From assembly GCA_030431975.1 (NCBI GenBank), contig JAUIHP010000019.1, positions 62,001 through 126,000 on the forward strand: 64,000 bases of DNA. Reading direction: 5' to 3'. A program made the translations under genes and the position numbers. Below the pieces are notes generated by a model, which was given only the letters and a program-made list of their open reading frames with translations, had not been told where the DNA came from and did no database searches. The stretch is from a bacterium. GTDB taxonomy: Bacteria > Eisenbacteria > RBG-16-71-46 > CAIMUX01. Positions 27,533 through 35,915 of the stretch are shown in pieces. How positions within the stretch are numbered: the stretch's first letter is position 1; each line of letters opens with the position of its first letter.

Positions 27533-28807
27533 ATGAGATCGATGCATCGCCTGGTCGCCTTTGCGTGCGGGCTGGTCCTTATTGCCGCATGCGGGAACCC
27601 GCACCTCGCGGGTGGAAAGCTCCACTTCGACCAGCAGCGCTTCGAACAGGCCGAAGAGAATTTCCAGATGGCTGTCGACTCCCAGCCCGAGAACGGCGAG
27701 GCGTACATGTTCCTGGCCATGGCCAAGGGCGAACTCGGCAAGCACACCGAGGCCGCAGCCAACTTCAAAACGGCCCTGGAGTTCGCTCCTCGACTGGAAC
27801 AGAACATCACGGACAATCGCGACCACTACTTTGGTGAACTCTTCAACAGCGCGTTGGCCTTCAACGAAAAGGCCGAGGAGTTTGCGGAGTCCGAGGACGA
27901 AGCGAACGCCAAAGAAAACTACATGAGCGCGATCGACGAGCTGCAGAAGGCCATGATCTACAAGCCGGAGAGTCCGGAAGCCCACCGGAACATGGGTGTG
28001 ACCTATTTCAAGGTCGGTGAAGTCGAAAAGGCCATGGCGACGTTCGAGAAGCTCGAGTCCTTCTCGTCCGATGAGGACACGAAGGCGCTTCTTCACACCG
28101 TCTACAGCGGGCAGGGCAATGACGCCTTCCAGAAGGCGTTGAATGCACGTGAGGAAGAAAACCCCGACGAATCAGTCAAGCATCTCGACACTGCCCTCAC
28201 TCTGTACACCAAGGCCATGGCACTGAACCCCGAAGACATCGACACGGCGCAGAACCGTGCCGCGGTGGCGTGGGAACTTGCGGATGCGGACGAGAGCCGG
28301 AAGGCGGAACTTCTCGCTGAGGCCCGCAAGGGTTACGAGTCCGTGCTCGAGGTCGAGCCGGACAACACCGAGGTCATCTACAACCTGTCGCTTCTGACGC
28401 AGGCCGCCGGGGACTTGGAGGCCGCACTGGACTACTCTTCCAAGCTGGTCGATTCTGATCCGAAAAACGGCCGGTACCACATCAATCGCGGTCGCATCCA
28501 TGGCTCGCTCGAGGACAACAAGGCGATGTTCGGTGACCTTCTCATTGGTCAGGCACTGGACTCCGGCCAGGAGTTGGATCCCGCGCAGGCGCGGACGTTC
28601 GCCGAAGCCCACGGCCCGAGATCACAGCAGCTCGACCGGTATCGCGAGTTCGGCGACCCGGATGAGATCCGCAAGTTTGTCGACACGGGTGGCTCGGCCT
28701 ACGAAGTCTGGTTCTACTGGGAGCGGGGCAAGTCCTACGCCTTCCAGGGCGGCAAGGAGATTCATGTCACCTCCTTTGCACCGGTTCCGGCCGGCTCCGG
28801 TGAGTAG
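27533..28807 (+). CDS. TPR-repeat lipoprotein
   Basis: A 424-residue lipoprotein. The signal peptide ends in a lipobox LIAAC, with the lipidated cysteine at residue 20. The mature protein is built of tetratricopeptide-like helix pairs (for example FEQAEENFQMAVDSQPENGEAY, here cited as FEQAEENFQMA; AIDELQKAMIYKPESPEAH; AALDYSSKLVDSDPKNGRY). It contains many acidic residues and no enzymatic motif. The role is probably assembly or scaffolding in the cell envelope. The ATG has AGGAG 7 bases upstream, a strong start. It appears monocistronic, with a TTGACA-type promoter candidate before it and two hairpins with a U-tract after it. Confidence 0.85.
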   Translation: MRSMHRLVAFACGLVLIAACGNPHLAGGKLHFDQQRFEQAEENFQMAVDSQPENGEAYMFLAMAKGELGKHTEAAANFKTALEFAPRLEQNITDNRDHYFGELFNSALAFNEKAEEFAESEDEANAKENYMSAIDELQKAMIYKPESPEAHRNMGVTYFKVGEVEKAMATFEKLESFSSDEDTKALLHTVYSGQGNDAFQKALNAREEENPDESVKHLDTALTLYTKAMALNPEDIDTAQNRAAVAWELADADESRKAELLAEARKGYESVLEVEPDNTEVIYNLSLLTQAAGDLEAALDYSSKLVDSDPKNGRYHINRGRIHGSLEDNKAMFGDLLIGQALDSGQELDPAQARTFAEAHGPRSQQLDRYREFGDPDEIRKFVDTGGSAYEVWFYWERGKSYAFQGGKEIHVTSFAPVPAGSGE

Positions 28808-28851
28808 TCGAGCGAACGCCGACTCTCAGCGTCTGAACACAGAAAGGAACT

Positions 28852-28909
28852 GACGCGCTTTTCTTGCGCGTCCCGGAGGCGTCGTTGTTTGCGGCGCCTT
28901 CACTTTTTT
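28852..28909 (+). terminator. Tandem hairpins ending in a U-tract
   Basis: First hairpin: GACGCGC (28852-28858) with GCGCGTC (28866-28872). Second: GGAGGCGTCG (28875-28884) with CGGCGCCTTC (28892-28901), including two G-T pairs, followed by ACTTTTTTA. This is a good intrinsic terminator for the TPR lipoprotein. It abuts or overlaps the start of the next gene, so it could also act as an attenuator for it. Confidence 0.75.
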
Positions 28910-29947
28910 ATGAGCATGCGAATCTCTCGACTCGACGAGTGTCCTCTGGATCCGATTGCGGGGTGGACGCTGGGTGTTTGCGGCTACGGGAATCAGGGGA
29001 GGGCCCATGCCCTCAATGCCCGGGACTCCGGGCTTCGTGTGCTCATCGGGGCGGACGATGCGGATCGGCCGAGTGCAGCCCAGGCTCTTCGCGATGGTCT
29101 CGAGGTCGTTCCCTTGATACGCCTCGGTCGCGAAGCTGAAGTCGTGGCCATGCTCGCTCCGGACGATCTGCAGGCAGAGTTGGTCGGGCAGATTCGAGCC
29201 GTCGCGACTTCGGGTTCGGATTCTCCGGACGAAGCATCCGGCTCATTGAAAGTTCGGGCCTGGGCTTTCGCTCACGGGTTTTCCCTGGTCTACGATCGTC
29301 CACCGTTCGGTCCGACCGATGACGTCTTCGTCGTCGCTCCGGCCAGTCCGGGAGTTCAGGTGCGCACCCGGTACGAAGCCGGCCATGGTGTGCCGGCGCT
29401 CCTCGCCATCGATTCCGATCCGTCCGGTCAATGCGAGTCATTGGCCAAAGCCTACGGCACCGCTATCGGCTGCAGTCGCGCCGGGCTCTTGCATTCCAGC
29501 GTCCGGGATGAAGTCGACATCGACCTCTTCGGAGAGCAGTCTGTTCTCTGCGGCGGGATGAACGCGTTGACGACCGCAGCCTTCGAGACCTTGGTCGACG
29601 CCGGTTATGCGCCCGAGGCGGCCTACCTCGAGTGCGTCCACCAGCTGCGGCTCACCGCCGAACTGGTCGAGTCCTACGGCATCGAGGGGATGCGACGAAG
29701 AATCAGTACGACCGCGCTTTTCGGCGATATCTCCCGGGGGCCGCGGGTGGGGACCGCAGAGCTTCGGGAAGCACTCCGATCGATTCTGGACGACGTTCGC
29801 TCCGGCGAGTTCGCCCGGGAGTGGTTGGACGTCCGTCGGCAGAATCCGGGATGGGCGCGTCAGGCACCGGGCGAGAACCGGAAGTCCGACCTCGAGGACG
29901 CCGGGGAAACGATTCGCGGGCTCTTTCAGGATGACAAAAACGATTGA
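28910..29947 (+). CDS. Divergent ketol-acid reductoisomerase-like protein
   Basis: A 345-residue protein related to IlvC. The N-terminal Rossmann domain has GYGNQGRAHALN near residue 25. The C-terminal knotted domain has DLFGEQ, AGYAPEAAYLE and ISTTALFGD. In class I enzymes metal ligands are D and E of DLFGEQ, two glutamates in the next helix, and a serine in the ISxTA motif. Here the second helix glutamate is Q (ECVHQ rather than ECLHE) and the ISxTAEYGD motif is altered. Catalysis of the usual valine/isoleucine step is therefore doubtful, and no other ilv gene is nearby. Start ATG 28910 lacks a Shine-Dalgarno; TTG at 28889 has GGAGG 9 bases upstream but lies inside the terminator hairpin. 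Confidence 0.75.
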   Translation: MSMRISRLDECPLDPIAGWTLGVCGYGNQGRAHALNARDSGLRVLIGADDADRPSAAQALRDGLEVVPLIRLGREAEVVAMLAPDDLQAELVGQIRAVATSGSDSPDEASGSLKVRAWAFAHGFSLVYDRPPFGPTDDVFVVAPASPGVQVRTRYEAGHGVPALLAIDSDPSGQCESLAKAYGTAIGCSRAGLLHSSVRDEVDIDLFGEQSVLCGGMNALTTAAFETLVDAGYAPEAAYLECVHQLRLTAELVESYGIEGMRRRISTTALFGDISRGPRVGTAELREALRSILDDVRSGEFAREWLDVRRQNPGWARQAPGENRKSDLEDAGETIRGLFQDDKND

Positions 29948-30116
29948 CAGGCTGAGAAGGGCTGGCCTACGGTCCGGGCGGATGGGGCCTTTGTGGTACC
30001 TACGTCTCTCCTAACTGGATTCCAGACCACGCGACCGAATCATCCGGAAACGCATCCCCTGAATCGGAACTGCCTCGGGCTGGTCCCGTTACCCACACTC
30101 CAACCTACCGAGAATC

Positions 30117-31442
30117 ATGGCTAAGCAGACAGAAATCCCCGAAGAAGAACAGGAACAAGAAGGACGGACTCCCAAGTCCACGGACGCCGGCTCTCTCGAC
30201 ATCAGCGAGATGAAGAAGAAGACCGTGCCCGATCTGATGAAGATCGCCACGGATCTGGACATCCAGGGTGTTGCCGGAATCCGCAAGCAAGAGCTCATCT
30301 TCAAGATCCTCGAAGCGCAGACCAATCAAAGCGGTCTCATCTTTTCCACCGGCGTGCTCGAGATCCTGCCCGAGGGCTACGGCTTCCTTCGCTCGACCGA
30401 CTACAACTATCTCCCGAGCCCCGACGACATCTATGTCTCGCCGTCCCAGATCAAACGATTCGATCTGCGCACCGGCGACACGATCCAGGGTCAGGTCCGT
30501 CCGCCCAAGGAAGGCGAGCGCTATTTCGCGCTACTGCGGGTCGAGGCCGTCAACTTCGAACCGCCCGAGGTCGCGAAAGAGAAGACTCTCTTCGACAACC
30601 TGACGCCGCTCTATCCGCTGGAGAAAATCGTTCTGGAGACGAAGTCGCGCGACCTTTCGACGCGGATCATCGACCTCCTTGCCCCGGTCGGAAAGGGACA
30701 GCGCGGTCTCATCGTTTCGCCGCCCAAGGCCGGTAAGACGATCATTCTGCAGAAGGTGGCCAACGCCATCACCGAGAATCATCCGGAGTGCGTGCTCATC
30801 GTGTTGCTGATCGATGAACGCCCGGAAGAAGTCACCGACATGGACCGCTCTGTCGATGCGGAAGTCGTGGCGTCGACCTTCGACGAGCCGGCCGAGCGGC
30901 ACGTGCAGGTGGCCGAAATGGTCATCGAAAAGGCCCGTCGTCTGGTAGAGCACCAGCGGGACGTCGTCATTCTCCTCGACTCGATCACCCGTTTGGCCCG
31001 CGCCTACAACACCGTCGTCCCGCACTCCGGAAAGATCCTTTCCGGTGGTGTCGACGCCAACGCACTGCACCGTCCGAAGCGCTTCTTCGGAGCCGCGCGC
31101 AACATCGAAGAGGGTGGCTCGCTCACCATCATGGCGACGGCGCTCATCGAGACGGGTTCGCGCATGGACGACGTCATCTTCGAAGAATTCAAGGGTACGG
31201 GTAACATGGAACTCGTCCTCGATCGGAAGCTCTCCGACAAGCGCATCTTCCCGGCCATCGATATCAATCGATCGGGAACGCGTAAGGAAGAGCTGCTTCT
31301 GGGTGAGTCTGATCTTCGGAAGATCTGGATCCTGCGGAAGTTCCTTTCCGAGATGAATTCCGTCGAAGCGATGGAGTTCCTCGTCGACAAGATGTCGGCG
31401 ACGAAGACGAACAAGAAGTTCATGGAGTCGATGAACGCGTAG
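30117..31442 (+). CDS. rho: Transcription termination factor Rho
   Basis: A 441-residue RNA-dependent ATPase helicase. An acidic N-terminal extension (~1-30) precedes a Rho-N domain (~33-75, [11 protein letters not shown]) and a cold-shock-like RNA-binding domain (~80-150, [14 protein letters not shown]). The ATPase core has Walker A PPKAGKT near 203-209, [13 protein letters not shown], Walker B VVILLDS, and the Q/R-loop region [20 protein letters not shown]. Length and motifs are normal. It precedes rpmE, a common arrangement, but a strong intrinsic terminator separates them. A 169-base leader upstream (29948-30116) shows no clear motif by eye. Confidence 0.96.
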   Translation: MAKQTEIPEEEQEQEGRTPKSTDAGSLDISEMKKKTVPDLMKIATDLDIQGVAGIRKQELIFKILEAQTNQSGLIFSTGVLEILPEGYGFLRSTDYNYLPSPDDIYVSPSQIKRFDLRTGDTIQGQVRPPKEGERYFALLRVEAVNFEPPEVAKEKTLFDNLTPLYPLEKIVLETKSRDLSTRIIDLLAPVGKGQRGLIVSPPKAGKTIILQKVANAITENHPECVLIVLLIDERPEEVTDMDRSVDAEVVASTFDEPAERHVQVAEMVIEKARRLVEHQRDVVILLDSITRLARAYNTVVPHSGKILSGGVDANALHRPKRFFGAARNIEEGGSLTIMATALIETGSRMDDVIFEEFKGTGNMELVLDRKLSDKRIFPAIDINRSGTRKEELLLGESDLRKIWILRKFLSEMNSVEAMEFLVDKMSATKTNKKFMESMNA

Positions 31443-31490
31443 TCTTCCCGGAGCCTGGCCGGGGACCCACGCCTCCCGAGAGAAACAAAG

Positions 31491-31530
31491 CGGCCCGGTC
31501 GATGTGAACTCGACCGGGCCGTTTTGCGTT
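31491..31530 (+). terminator. Intrinsic terminator of rho
   Basis: A perfect 12-bp stem CGGCCCGGTCGA / TCGACCGGGCCG (31491-31502 and 31510-31521) with a 7-base loop is followed by TTTTGCGTTT, 48 bases after the rho stop. Confidence 0.93.
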
Positions 31531-31740
31531 TCCGTCAGGGAACTGCGCCGGGACCGGCGTGGGGGCCGACCGGCCCGCCGGGAACTGGGAAAACCCGCTT
31601 TGATCGGCGGGGAAGTATCTGTCAGTCGCCCATACGGTTAGAAAGTCGTTCGCATTCAGCTTCTCTTCGATGAAAACCGGGAGTATTCTGGTTTCTCCTG
31701 AGGAGGCCATAACTTCCGACCGTGGGGAGGCGTAGAATCG

Positions 31741-31947
31741 ATGCCAGCGGAGAGCCAGCCGCAGTACTTCGAGATCACCGTACGTTGCTCATGTGGGAAT
31801 TCGTTTCAGACTCGTTCATCCGTTCGGACCGACTTTCGAGTCGAAATCTGTTCGGCCTGCCATCCTTCCGGACGTGTGTTGCGTGACACGTCGGTGTTCG
31901 CGGAAGGGATGTTGAACGAACCGGCTCGGATGACTGCGCAGCGTTAG
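31741..31947 (+). CDS. rpmE: Ribosomal protein bL31, zinc-binding form with atypical C-terminus
   Basis: A 68-residue ribosomal protein. The zinc site is complete: CSC near residues 16-18 and CSAC near 37-40, within the conserved frame ([14 protein letters not shown] and VEICSACHP). After CHP the conserved FYTGKQ segment is missing and the rest ([15 protein letters not shown]...) aligns only loosely to the usual DTAGRVE region. This looks like an in-frame deletion of about three residues plus divergence rather than a frameshift, since the other frames run into stops. ATG at 31741 is preceded by GGGGAGG about 11 bases away. It lies between two intrinsic terminators, so it is a single-gene transcript. 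Confidence 0.82.
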   Translation: MPAESQPQYFEITVRCSCGNSFQTRSSVRTDFRVEICSACHPSGRVLRDTSVFAEGMLNEPARMTAQR

Positions 31948-31965
31948 CGTCCGTTTCCTTCGTAG

Positions 31966-32004
31966 CGGGCCCCGGTGTTCTCATCGGGGCCCGTTTTCTT
32001 TTTT
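31966..32004 (+). terminator. Intrinsic terminator of rpmE
   Basis: A perfect 9-bp GC stem CGGGCCCCG / CGGGGCCCG (31966-31974 and 31985-31993) is followed by TTTTCTTTTTT. It begins 19 bases after the rpmE stop and ends 19 bases before the prfA start. Confidence 0.95.
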
Positions 32005-32022
32005 GAGGCAGAGATCAAACGT

Positions 32023-33099
32023 ATGGATCTATTGAAGAACAAGTCGAAGCTCGAAGAGCGGTTTGATGAGGTCAATCAGGAACTCGTCGACCCGAAGGTT
32101 CTCGGCGACGCCCGTGAGATGAAGCGCTTGGGTCGGGAGCGAAATCGCCTCGAGAAGATCCTCGCCTCGATGACGCAGTTCCAGAAAGCCATCGACGAGC
32201 TGAAGGATTTGGAAGAAGCGGTCAAAGGAGATGACGCCGAACTCCGGGAGATGGCCGAAGAAGAGATCCCGGCCGCCCAGGAAGTCCGGGACGAACGGGA
32301 GCAGGAGCTGAAACTGCTTCTCACTCCGCGCGATCCCGCCGACGACAAAGACGCTATCGTCGAGATCCGCGCGGGTACCGGGGGCGATGAGGCGACCCTC
32401 TTTGCCCGCGATCTCTACCGTATGTACGTCAAGTTTGCCGAAACCAAGGGTCTGAAGATCGAAGAAATGGACTCATCTTCGAACGAGATCGGTGGACTCA
32501 AGGAGATGATCTTCGGGATCAAAGGCGAGGAAGCCTTCGGCACCATGAAGTTCGAAAGCGGAGTCCACCGGGTGCAGCGCGTTCCGGCGACGGAAGCGCA
32601 GGGGCGCATTCACACGTCGGCCGTGAGCGTGGCGGTCCTGCCCGAGGCGGAGGACGTCGAAGTCGCCATCGAAGAGAAGGACCTCAAGGTCGACGTTTAT
32701 CGTTCGTCCGGTCCCGGTGGTCAGTCGGTCAACACCACCGATTCCGCGGTTCGCATCACGCACGTCCCGACCGGGATCGTTGTTCAGTGCCAGGACGAAC
32801 GCAGCCAGCTCAAGAACAAGAACAAGGCGATGAAGATTCTGCGCGCGCGCCTCTACGACCACGAGCGGCAGAAGCAGGACCAGGCCACGGCCGAAGCCCG
32901 TCGCTCCATGGTCTCGACGGGAGACCGGAGTGCCAAGGTCCGGACCTACAACTTCCCTCAGGGTCGCGTCACCGATCACCGGGTCAACCTCACGCTCTAC
33001 AACCTGCCGGCCACGATGGAAGGGGATATCGAGCCTCTCATTCAAGCCCTGAAGCTTGCGGACTCGGAGGCGCGTCTCGCGGCGGGAGTCGGAGGCTGA
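32023..33099 (+). CDS. prfA: Peptide chain release factor 1
   Basis: A 358-residue class I release factor. The peptidyl-tRNA hydrolysis loop GGQ lies in [17 protein letters not shown] near 230. The stop-codon tripeptide PAT ([11 protein letters not shown]) marks RF1, which reads UAA and UAG, rather than RF2 (SPF). Length and domain order are normal. The ATG at 32023 fits the family N-terminus ([14 protein letters not shown]); the frame is open further upstream through a terminator, which argues against the longer form. prmC follows with a 4-base overlap, the classical prfA-prmC pair in which PrmC methylates the GGQ glutamine. Confidence 0.96.
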   Translation: MDLLKNKSKLEERFDEVNQELVDPKVLGDAREMKRLGRERNRLEKILASMTQFQKAIDELKDLEEAVKGDDAELREMAEEEIPAAQEVRDEREQELKLLLTPRDPADDKDAIVEIRAGTGGDEATLFARDLYRMYVKFAETKGLKIEEMDSSSNEIGGLKEMIFGIKGEEAFGTMKFESGVHRVQRVPATEAQGRIHTSAVSVAVLPEAEDVEVAIEEKDLKVDVYRSSGPGGQSVNTTDSAVRITHVPTGIVVQCQDERSQLKNKNKAMKILRARLYDHERQKQDQATAEARRSMVSTGDRSAKVRTYNFPQGRVTDHRVNLTLYNLPATMEGDIEPLIQALKLADSEARLAAGVGG

Positions 33100-33962
33100 A
33101 CCAGCGTGAGTTGCTGGGGGAGGCGGCTCGTCGCCTTCGTCCTCTGACCGATCGGCCGCTGTGGGAGGCAGAGCTTCTACTCCAGCGTGTCCTCGGTCTC
33201 GATCGCCGGGAGTTTCTGGCTCTCGACCGGCAAAGTGACGTCGAGGAGGGCACCGCGGCGTCGTTTCAGGAACTGATCGAGCGCCGTTGTCGTTACGAAC
33301 CACTGCAGTACCTGTTGGGGTCTGTTCCCTTTTGCGAGATCGAGGTTGAAGTGGGGCCTGGGGTCCTAATCCCGCGGCCGGAGACCGAAGTCCTGGTCGA
33401 GCGTCTCAGTCATTGGATGACCTCGGAAGCACCGACCACCGGCGGGCGGATGGTCGACGTCGGCGTCGGCACGGGAGTCATTCTCCTGACGTTGCTACAC
33501 CGGTTTCCTGGCTGGCAGGGATGGGGGATCGACCCTTCTGCCGATGCGATCGCGCTGTCGCGACGCAATTGCCGTGCGTTGGGCTCCCAGCGGGCGTGTC
33601 TTGTTCGAGCCCGACATCTCGGGGTGCTGGCGCCGCACTCTGTGGACGTCGTCGTTTCCAATCCACCCTACATCCCGACGTCCGAGCTTGCGGGTCTGCA
33701 GCCGGAGGTCCGGGACTATGAACCTCGTCTGGCCCTGGATGGGGGCGAGGATGGTCTCGATCATGTGCGCGTTCTGTTGGCGCAGGGGCGCGAAGTCCTG
33801 AAGCCCGGCGGTCTTCTTGCGCTGGAGCTGGCCACTGATCAGCCGGACATCGTCGTTCGTCTGGCTGAGAGTGTCGGGTTTGAACGGAAAGAGAGTTTCA
33901 CGGATCTGGCCGGGAGGCCGCGGGGTGTAGTCTTGCAGCTACCTTCTCGGGCGGGGCGCTAG
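33096..33962 (+). CDS. prmC: Release factor glutamine methyltransferase
   Basis: A 288-residue SAM-dependent N5-glutamine methyltransferase that modifies the GGQ of release factors. The N-terminal helical domain ([11 protein letters not shown]) is followed by the SAM motif [12 protein letters not shown] near 115 and the catalytic NPPY motif (VSNPPYIP near 188). The family N-terminus aligns from the codon CTG at 33096, which overlaps the prfA stop as CTGA and has GGGAG 7 bases upstream. No ATG, GTG or TTG start lies in frame until TTG at 33111, which would cut into the conserved helix and has no Shine-Dalgarno. Initiation at CTG is therefore the likeliest reading. Confidence 0.9.
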   Translation: MNQRELLGEAARRLRPLTDRPLWEAELLLQRVLGLDRREFLALDRQSDVEEGTAASFQELIERRCRYEPLQYLLGSVPFCEIEVEVGPGVLIPRPETEVLVERLSHWMTSEAPTTGGRMVDVGVGTGVILLTLLHRFPGWQGWGIDPSADAIALSRRNCRALGSQRACLVRARHLGVLAPHSVDVVVSNPPYIPTSELAGLQPEVRDYEPRLALDGGEDGLDHVRVLLAQGREVLKPGGLLALELATDQPDIVVRLAESVGFERKESFTDLAGRPRGVVLQLPSRAGR

Positions 33963-34001
33963 AGAGAGGACCGGCGCACTGACGCCGGCTTGGAGTCAGA
34001 C

Positions 34002-35270
34002 ATGGATGCATTTCGAATACTCGGTGGTCGTCGCCTCGAAGGTACGGTCGAGATTGCCGGCGCAAAGAACGCCGCGTTGCCCATCATGGCGGCGGCCCTC
34101 CTCATACCGGGACGAACCGTCCTACGTCGTGTCCCGGCGCTCCGGGATGTCACGACCATGTCCCGGGTTCTGGAAAAGCTGGGTGCGTCTTGTGAACTGA
34201 ACGGCCACGTCCTAGATATGGATGCGACGGAACTCCTCTCCCACGAAGCGGATTGGGATCTCGTCCGACGAATGCGTGCCTCGATCTATGTCTTGGGGCC
34301 GCTTCTGGCTCGACGAGGTAAGGCCCGGGTTTCGCTTCCGGGCGGTTGCGCCTGGGGACCACGCCCCGTGAACCTTCATCTCAAGGGCATGGAAGCATTG
34401 GGTGCGGAGGTGACACTCGATCAGGGCTACATTGTCGCGGAGGCGCCGCCCGGCGGGCTTCGCGGCGCCCACGTCTCCCTGGATGTTGCGAGTGTCGGGG
34501 CCACGGGCAACATCCTGATGGCGGCAGTCCTGGCCAAGGGACGAACGATCATCGAGAACGCTGCAAAGGAACCCGACATCGTCGCCCTGGCGGACTTTCT
34601 CTCTTCTGCGGGTGCGTCGATATCCGGAGCGGGCACATCGACGATCGAGATCGACGGTGTCTCGGAATTGAAACCGACCGAGTTCGAGAACATCCCGGAC
34701 CGCATCGAGACCGGGACCTTCCTCGCCGCCGCTGCCATCACCGGGGGAGCGGTGCACCTGACCGGAGTTCGTCCGGACCACCTGCCTATCGTTTTCGATC
34801 GGCTCACGGAGATGGGGGTTCGTGTTTCCGTTGAGGGTCAGACGGTTTCGGTCGAGGGAAACGGCAAGCTTCAGGCCATCGATATCACGACCCAGGTTCA
34901 CCCGGGTTTCCCGACCGATTTGCAGGCCATCTTCATGGCGCTTCTCTGTGTGGCCGAGGGTTCCGGTGTCATTAAAGACACTATCTATGGGGACCGCTTC
35001 AGCCATGTCCCCGAGCTGCGGCGGCTGGGGGCGAACATTCGGCTCGACGGCAACGTGGCGACGGTCAAGGGCGCCCGTCGCCTTCAGGGTGCAAACGTCC
35101 TCTCCACCGATCTGCGGGCGTCCTGCGCCATGGTCCTGGCGGGTCTCGTTGCCGAGGGAGAGACGGTCGTTCACCGCGTCTATCACATCGACCGTGGCTA
35201 CGAGCAGATCGAAGTCCGGCTGGCTTCACTCGGAGCGCAGATCGAACGCTTTCGGGAAGAGGGGCCGTAG
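34002..35270 (+). CDS. murA: UDP-N-acetylglucosamine 1-carboxyvinyltransferase
   Basis: A 422-residue cytoplasmic enzyme that transfers enolpyruvate from PEP to UDP-GlcNAc, the first committed step of peptidoglycan synthesis. The KN pair is in GAKNAALP near residue 22. The catalytic cysteine is retained in LPGGCAWGPRPVNLHL near 115, which predicts ordinary fosfomycin sensitivity. The C-terminal RGYEQIE is also present. ATG at 34002 has GGAG 6 bases upstream; the frame is open to TTG 33990. It follows prmC by 39 bases, a common neighbourhood. Length is normal. The gene ends 23 bases from a convergent lipoprotein gene. Confidence 0.95.
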   Translation: MDAFRILGGRRLEGTVEIAGAKNAALPIMAAALLIPGRTVLRRVPALRDVTTMSRVLEKLGASCELNGHVLDMDATELLSHEADWDLVRRMRASIYVLGPLLARRGKARVSLPGGCAWGPRPVNLHLKGMEALGAEVTLDQGYIVAEAPPGGLRGAHVSLDVASVGATGNILMAAVLAKGRTIIENAAKEPDIVALADFLSSAGASISGAGTSTIEIDGVSELKPTEFENIPDRIETGTFLAAAAITGGAVHLTGVRPDHLPIVFDRLTEMGVRVSVEGQTVSVEGNGKLQAIDITTQVHPGFPTDLQAIFMALLCVAEGSGVIKDTIYGDRFSHVPELRRLGANIRLDGNVATVKGARRLQGANVLSTDLRASCAMVLAGLVAEGETVVHRVYHIDRGYEQIEVRLASLGAQIERFREEGP

Positions 35271-35293
35271 CCACCTCGTAGCGCGCGCGTCTT

Positions 35294-35764
35294 CTACCAC
35301 GCGGAGAAGTCGGCGGAGCCGTACTCGAACGTTTCATCCTCGTTGGTGATCTTGACGACGCCGAGCTTCTTGCTCGTCGTTTGAAACAGCACGGAGATCC
35401 GTTCGAGGTCCGCCCGGCCTTCAAAGTTCTGATAGGCGATGCGGGCAATTTCGTCGGCCTGGCTCCGGCGCTCGCCGGTTGGACGGTCGCTCCACTGCGA
35501 GTTGCTGATCTCGATCTGAAGCATGTTCCCGTTGCTGAAGTTGATGTCGACTTCGCCGTCTCCGACGTGCTCCTTGACCTTGCGGGAGATCTGCACGGCG
35601 TCCGCCACATCCTGGGCCGCGCCGCAGCCGCTGATCAGCAGGGCCAATAGTCCGAACAACGGCGCCAGTGAAACGGCCCGGCGGATCCCAGGTCGTCGTC
35701 GTGCCGGACCGCGGGTGGACGGGGAAACTCCTGCTCGGCGGAAAAGACTCGATACTGCGGTCAT
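35294..35764 (-). CDS. Small uncharacterised lipoprotein
   Basis: A 156-residue lipoprotein. A long basic n-region (to ~28) is followed by a hydrophobic core and the lipobox LISGC, with the lipidated cysteine near residue 47. The mature ~110 residues are mixed alpha/beta and not recognised; they include a predicted beta strand pair (VDINFSNGNMLQIEISNSQW). AGGAGGACGAC immediately precedes the ATG, a strong start. It is convergent with murA. Upstream, on the same strand, is the GspE/PilB ATPase with a 151-base gap, so cotranscription is possible but not assured. Function unknown. Confidence 0.75.
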   Translation of the reverse strand: MTAVSSLFRRAGVSPSTRGPARRRPGIRRAVSLAPLFGLLALLISGCGAAQDVADAVQISRKVKEHVGDGEVDINFSNGNMLQIEISNSQWSDRPTGERRSQADEIARIAYQNFEGRADLERISVLFQTTSKKLGVVKITNEDETFEYGSADFSAW

Positions 35765-35915
35765 GTCGTCCTCCTGCGCTTCGTTGGGAAACGTACGTGG
35801 AGGAGCCTACAGCGATCGGTGAGTCCGATTCACACCTTCCGCGGATTTCTTCACTCTCGTCACGACGATGGATGAGTCGAAGAAGTCGTGCCCCGATGTC
35901 GGCCGGACGTTCGGC

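Noticed and set aside
31741-31947. rpmE as a frameshifted pseudogene
   Set aside because: The other frames run into stops soon after CHP, and frame 0 still aligns loosely (DTS...AE to DTAGRVE), so divergence with a small in-frame deletion is simpler.
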